Shown here piece by piece: positions 33,641 to 64,000 of a stretch of DNA of 64,000 nucleotides; position 1 is the first letter of the stretch; each line of letters begins with the position of its first letter. Source of the stretch: Cristatella mucedo (lineage: Eukaryota; Bryozoa; Phylactolaemata; Cristatellidae); contig WPIO01000053.1 of NCBI GenBank assembly GCA_009760855.2, positions 2,644,001-2,708,000 of the forward strand, in the 5' to 3' direction. The notes beneath the pieces were generated by a model. The model was given only the letters and a program-made list of their open reading frames with translations, was not told the DNA's origin and did not search any database. The position numbers and the translations under genes were made by a program.

Positions 33641-34440
33641 TAGTGGAAAATGTATAGTATTAGCATGGATAATAACAATAATAATTATATACTTGATAAA
33701 GCGCCATCAGGGAACTCAATCTCTTTCTAGGCGCTTTAATGTTATGTAGCTGTAAGTAGGCAGATTTGACTGTGGAGCTGATGTGGTCATCTAATGAGAG
33801 GTCGCTTTGGAACATGACACCTAGCTTTCGTGCAGATTCAGCATGAGATATGCTGGCAGAGCCAATTTTAAGCGTTAGCCTTCCGATTTCTTAATCACAC
33901 TTGGTTCGCACGTAACTAGTAAGTTAGTTTTATCATCATTCAATTTAAGAGAATTGATAAGCACACAAAGGAGAAATCACAAGGACCCACTATCTGCCGT
34001 GATAAACATGTGGGTCTTAAACTTTTTTTCAAGTGACGTCAAGTCGGAGAATTTCGAGATGCCAGTCAAAAGTGAGTTCCTGGCTTTGGGAGCATATGAA
34101 CTAAAGTGACGTCTCCAAAGGATTTGAGGTTCGTACGAGGTATAGCTAAGCAATTTGATTCAGAAAGTGAGTGGCACGATTTCTAGCCTGGTTTAGGAAG
34201 AGATCTGGTAGATAGGCAGGAGCCAAAGAATGAAGGGACCTAAAAGTGAGCGACAAAACTTCGAAGTCGATTCGCTGACGGATTGGGAGCCAGTGCAGGT
34301 CGGCGAAAAGTGGTGTGATGTAGCAATTGCGATGCTCGCGACATAAACGTCCGGTTGCAGAGTTTTTCGCCAACTGTAAGCGCGTTGATTGCACAGGCAG
34401 GTAGATCAGCAAGCAGTGATTTTCAGAAATGTTACCTACG
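33641..34440 (-). mobile_element. Second LINE family B copy
   Basis: The tail GATAAAGCGCCATCAGGGAA (plus reading) with (AAT)n lies at 33660-33740. Coding remnants at 34146-34412 (minus) include LTFRSLHSLAPAYLPDL and CREHRNCYITPLFADLHWLP. Confidence 0.75.
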
Positions 34441-35082
34441 TGACCGGAATAAGAAAATAAAGACTTTTCGAGTGCTCCTATCGTGCATAAACCAATCTGG
34501 ACTCGTCTAAATGCATAACAATTTCAGGTTAGCATGGTGCTATAGTTTCATTTCTGGTCTGTCCACACGATTGTCACTACGCCAAGACGAGAGTCCAGTA
34601 TAACGGTTGGCATAGTATTGTAGCACCTACACGTGTTTCTGAAAGACCGGTGCCAGCAGATGCTTCGTAGCGCAAGCATCTGCTAATCGTGGCTTTTCGT
34701 AAGCAGCTCTTAAGTTGAAGTCAGCAACAAAGCTCATCGTTCATAATCGCGGGCTACTACTGTCTACGGTGGGCAACATGTCAACCCTGAAGTCCCCTGG
34801 ATGATTAAGTAACATCTATGAATCCTGTCTCAAGGCCAAGGTGAAGGTCAATTTTAAGCGGCATTGGGTCCGTCGTGTGGTCTTGTCTGGCCGTGTCTGG
34901 CCTTGTAGGCACTTTGCTAGCGTTGATATTATCAGAGGTACTTTAAGCGAGAGTCTGATCAATAGTTTTGTGAAGCGTGTGCTTTTCTTCTCACCGGAAA
35001 GCCGCCGTCGACTCGTGGGTGCTACGAACGCCGAGGCTTGCGCCGAGCTGCTGGGCCCACCCGTCGCGTCCGGCGCCGCAGA
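34441..35082 (+). promoter_or_regulatory. Putative EIF2B2 promoter and 5' UTR
   Basis: Unique, GC-rising sequence between the last LINE copy and the EIF2B2 start. It contains ACCGGAAA (34993-35000), an ETS-like core, and a GC-rich stretch to the ATG. No TATA box is placed convincingly. The transcription start cannot be fixed from sequence. Confidence 0.35.
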
Positions 35083-58331
<23,249 letters not shown>

Positions 58332-58695
58332 ACAACACGAGAAAACAAGACCTGCATTAGTTACACAGCTTGCCGGATGGCGTCTGCCCGCCGTCTATTT
58401 GTGAGACCGTGTGCGCGGCGGCCATGTGTCAGCGGCATGAGCGAGCATAAACGTCACATGGCCTGGCAGTAGCCAGGCAGTAAAAAAACGAAGAAAAAAA
58501 TTGCAATATCCCTCCACAAGTGATTGCACATGCAGACACAGCTTTGCCACATCGCAGCTTCAAAGACTGATGCGTTGCTGCCGTGCTGGCAATGCACACC
58601 AGACCGCAGCTGCTGCTGTTCGTTGCAAAGCCCAGGCCACATGTCATGACCCGACGACCTCGGCAGGGGCTCGGGCCGACTGTGGCTCCAGTGCA
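58332..58695. other. Tail-to-tail spacer between EIF2B2 and ZNF367
   Basis: Only 364 bases separate the two stop codons, so the 3' UTRs probably overlap or nearly touch. No AATAAA is visible for either gene. CATAAA (58446) and AGTAAA (58480) on plus are weak candidates for EIF2B2. Confidence 0.6.
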
Positions 58696-61316
<2,621 letters not shown>

Positions 61317-61329
61317 TCCAGCGCCGCTC

Positions 61330-61337
61330 TTTCCCGC
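61330..61337 (-). promoter_or_regulatory. E2F-consensus site upstream of ZNF367
   Basis: TTTCCCGC on plus (GCGGGAAA on minus), 14 bases upstream of the ATG, is an exact TTTSSCGC match. ZNF367 is known as a cell-cycle-linked gene, so an E2F input is plausible. It is a single motif and untested. Confidence 0.4.
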
Positions 61338-61374
61338 TTATTTGCCGGTCCCTAAGACTTGTGGGATAGCTTGG

Positions 61375-61382
61375 CCGGAAGT
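61375..61382 (+). promoter_or_regulatory. ETS-type site upstream of ZNF367
   Basis: CCGGAAGT, a full ETS-family core, about 60 bases upstream of the ZNF367 ATG and 37 bases from the E2F match. Confidence 0.4.
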
Positions 61383-62520
61383 GTGCTCGGTAATTTTTTT
61401 AAGCGGCGCCGGCGGTCTCTGGCATTTGTCTCACCTGTGTGGCGGATCGAGCTACAAGGCTGCGTACATTCTACGGACCTAAAAAGAGCAGCCTCGTGGA
61501 TTGCACGCTTGTTCCGCCGACCTGTTGGTGACCAGTTTTTTATGCGTGCGGGCGTGGTCTCTACTACGGCCAGCTGGCGCGCCGACTGGTCTCGTCGGCA
61601 GTGCAGCTGCGCCTCAATCGCTGGAAGTATCTAAAAGAGCTGCTTTGTTCAGTGTCTCCCCATGCATGCAGTATCCACACATTAGAAGTCAAAAGCGCTG
61701 GGGTTTTTCTCTTTTTTTTTATTTGTGTACCGTACCACTAGTGACATCCACGATTGCGCAATTGCATCCGGGACTGGTCGTGGCAATTTTTTAAGCACTG
61801 ACGCTGTCATGTGCAGCGCTGCTTTATGTGTCGCGACAGTTTCCATTAGTATAATCAGCTGCGCTTTGTTTTGTATCGTTAGGCTCACCCGACGTGTCCA
61901 GATTTAATTGTGTGCAGGCGATTCCAAATTTGATTTATTGCCGACATGCACATTTAAATACATGCGCCGCCTTTATCTGTTTAAACCAGTGCCAATAGCG
62001 ATTGCGTCATAGTTCGAAGTTCAAAATAAAGATATTTTGTAGCCGAATTCGTAGCGTATACCACTGAAACGGCGTTCACGACTTACCACCGACCCAGAGA
62101 GCCGGTAACCTTAATGGCAGCAGCAGACCAATGGATGTGGTTGATCTTGTTCCCGAGAGATGCGTTTCAGAATAGCGCGAGATTTGGAAATCGCTTAACT
62201 TAAAGAAACTACCATTAAAGAGCACAAAGGTTCGGGATGCCGTAGGCCTCGCGTAAGTCCGACATGAACTTTGCCTCTTCAGAACTCTTGTAGCAAGAGT
62301 TCTGATGAGTTTCTTAAGAGGTAAAGTCTCTTTAACTCTTCATAAACCCTTCTCGACCGAACTTTAGACATACGTAGACGATATTTTTGTTAGAGCAATT
62401 GTATGCCAGAATACATATCTTAAAAAAACCGCTCCTAGATATAAAAAAGTTTGCCTAAAAAGAAATCACAAAAACTAAAATCGTGATAGACCTACTTATA
62501 TGCCAAGGTTCGTGCAGTCC
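61383..62520. other. Upstream of ZNF367, no gene recognised
   Basis: Unique sequence with several short ORFs lacking domains. Near 62380 a short frame reads YVDDIFV, like a reverse-transcriptase catalytic motif, next to a strong hairpin at 62279-62303. Confidence 0.4.
62279..62303. repeat. 11-bp perfect inverted repeat (hairpin)
   Basis: CAGAACTCTTG - TAG - CAAGAGTTCTG. Flanking CCTCTT and AAGAGG extend the pairing with a bulge. Confidence 0.9.
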
Positions 62521-62524
62521 CTGA

Positions 62525-62665
62525 GCTGGGTGATGAAGTCTGTTGGCTACGCAATGCATATCGAAAGCCGCACAGACTTAAAAGTTCGCTATACAAAAAT
62601 CTTGGTAACACCCACATAGTCTTTGTGAACTTGCAGCCTGAGATACATTACATTACATGACACAA
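62525..62665 (+). mobile_element. LINE family A 3' end
   Basis: GATGAAGTCTGTTGGCTACG, ACACCCACATAGTCTTTGTG, GAGATACATTACATTACATG. Confidence 0.75.
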
Positions 62666-62749
62666 TTTAGTAATTGAAGGCTAGCAGAAATCACTTTATG
62701 GTATGGGTACAAATTCCCAGATCCCAAACTCATAATAATAATAAAGATA

Positions 62750-62925
62750 AATTAGCTAATTCCACAGCCTCATTTGTATAGCGGCAGACGAGCCTTACCG
62801 GCTATACCCACTACTTGCAGTGGGCAATTGAGAATCGGTCACTGCAGGGCTCGAATCCACGACCGGGTGGGTCGTGAAGAGGGAGCACCTTGTCTCCTGG
62901 GCTAAGAGACAGGGGCATTATGCCA
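62750..62925 (-). mobile_element. SINE-A copy
   Basis: Minus reading: CTTAGCCCAGGAGACAAGGT, GTGGATTCGAGCCCTGCAG (B-box region), TAGCCGGTAAGGCTCGTCTG and CCGCTATACAAATGAGGC. Confidence 0.75.
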
Positions 62926-63324
62926 ACAGTTCAAGAGGCCCGGCAGAAACTGGTGGGGAAACATGCCTGGTGGTGTAGTTTCTTTTGGACCCGAGAGGAT
63001 TGACCACTTTGCTAGGCTGGCAAATCCAATAGTTCAACCAGTAAACTTTGCATTGCCACTTACTGCCCATTGCCACTGGACGGTACGGCAAACGCTGGCT
63101 GGCTGGCTCTTGAATCGAGACAGCCAGCCAAATGTAGTTTGCGTGGCACAGCCAGAGGCAAGCAAACAGGTGCCTTGCTCTGACCTCACTGCTGAAGCCC
63201 TTACCTAGTAAGGCTCAAGTGGCAGTGGGGTGGGGTGGGGGGATGGACACGGCCCCCTTAAGCACAGTCTATTGATGCACATTGGCTTTAGAAACTCAAG
63301 TGCACGTCATTACATCACCACACT

Positions 63325-63480
63325 GGTTTGGCCCTGTGTTAAAGATGCTTGCCTCGAATCAAGGTCAAGGTGAATGTATTTGACGACCAAGGTAGTGGGT
63401 GGGCTCGAGCCCCTTGGCATGCCTGAATCGAGGGTAAGTTCTCTCAGGGCGCTATACAAATGAATAAAATGCATTTGCTT
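63325..63480 (+). mobile_element. SINE-B copy
   Basis: GGTTTGGCCCTGTGTTAAAG, GGTGGGCTCGAGCCCCTTGG, GAATCGAGGGTAAGTTCTCT, CGCTATACAAATGAATAAAA. Confidence 0.75.
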
Positions 63481-63569
63481 ATATTTACATCCAGCATATT
63501 AGCGAGGCCCCCCAGGACGATACCGATCGGTGCTACCAGTGGCTGGTGTACCAATCGCTAATTAACGAG

Positions 63570-63690
63570 GGCGAGTGCCCATGATGGCACAGTAGGTAAG
63601 GCGGAGGTGATAGCCGTAAAGGCTCTTCTGTCGCTATACCATAAAAGCTGCTAAATCAGCTAATATTTTTTTTTATTGCAACAGTTTAAT
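63570..63690 (+). mobile_element. SINE-A copy, internally deleted
   Basis: GCCCATGATGGCACAGTAGG (A-box region) joins directly to GGTGATAGCCGTAAAGGCTC. The B-box part is missing. It ends TAAATCAGCTAATATTT. Confidence 0.7.
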
Positions 63691-64000
63691 TTCAGTGAGA
63701 GAGGCAGTGTTAGGCCTCTCTGGCCGAACACTGGCTACAGGCCTTGACACACTATGTGCAGGCAGCCTGGCGGTGACAAGTGCTCTGCCGAAATGAGCCA
63801 TTGACACACATGCCGGATGCACGTCGCCGAAAACGCAACTGCATCCAAAGCAATACAGAAGTCTGACCAAAAAAAGAGAGAAACCTTCGGACTGTTTCGC
63901 AGATCAGACCCACCCACGAATGACAGTGGAGAAACTCCCAAATGCGGCTAATGCAAGAAATGCCGTATAAGTTCCAGCGTAAGAGCATGAAAACAAAACA
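63691..64000. other. Right edge, no gene recognised
   Basis: Unique sequence with three overlapping short minus-strand frames and no conserved motif. Nothing supports a gene here. Confidence 0.4.

Overview
The window is animal nuclear DNA. It has GT-AG introns, tRNA-derived SINEs, L2/CR1-type LINEs, long microsatellites and genes whose exons join in phase into animal proteins. The species cannot be named from the sequence. The intron-rich genes and repeat types fit an invertebrate or early-diverging chordate with a moderately large genome. This reading rests on the exons below, rebuilt by hand from recalled family sequences; no search was run.

Four genes are firm. (1) Bases 1-926 (+) are the 3' coding exon of a GAREM-type adaptor, ending in a SAM domain. 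(2) Bases 31832-9062 (-) hold the complete coding sequence of mitochondrial prolyl-tRNA synthetase PARS2: 12 exons, 444 codons before the stop. (3) Bases 35083-58331 (+) hold the complete coding sequence of translation initiation factor eIF2B beta, EIF2B2: 11 exons, 390 residues. (4) Bases 61316-58696 (-) hold a ZNF367-type zinc-finger gene: 4 exons, 286 residues, facing the 3' end of EIF2B2. A fifth gene lies inside the 9.9 kb intron 4 of EIF2B2. Its last exon (49143-49723, +) encodes a single-pass membrane protein with LPSY and LPTY motifs.

Layout: GAREM 3' end (1-1830); a field of about 160-bp degenerate repeats in two opposite-facing arms, with an inserted 645-bp element and LINE/SINE pieces (1830-8900); PARS2 with repeat-filled introns (9062-31832), including a perfect run of about 140 CTG units (sense strand) only 38 bp from a splice donor; a 3.25 kb head-to-head spacer full of LINE and SINE copies (31833-35082); EIF2B2 with its nested gene and a 376-codon LINE reverse-transcriptase ORF (35083-58331); ZNF367 (58696-61316); and a repeat-rich right end with no recognised gene.

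PARS2 charges mitochondrial tRNA-Pro and eIF2B is the nucleotide exchange factor for eIF2, so two translation genes are divergently arranged. Nothing here shows that they are co-regulated. Most of the remaining DNA is two LINE families, two tRNA-derived SINE families (one sharing its 3' end with a LINE family), and simple repeats including many G/C homopolymers of 10 or more.
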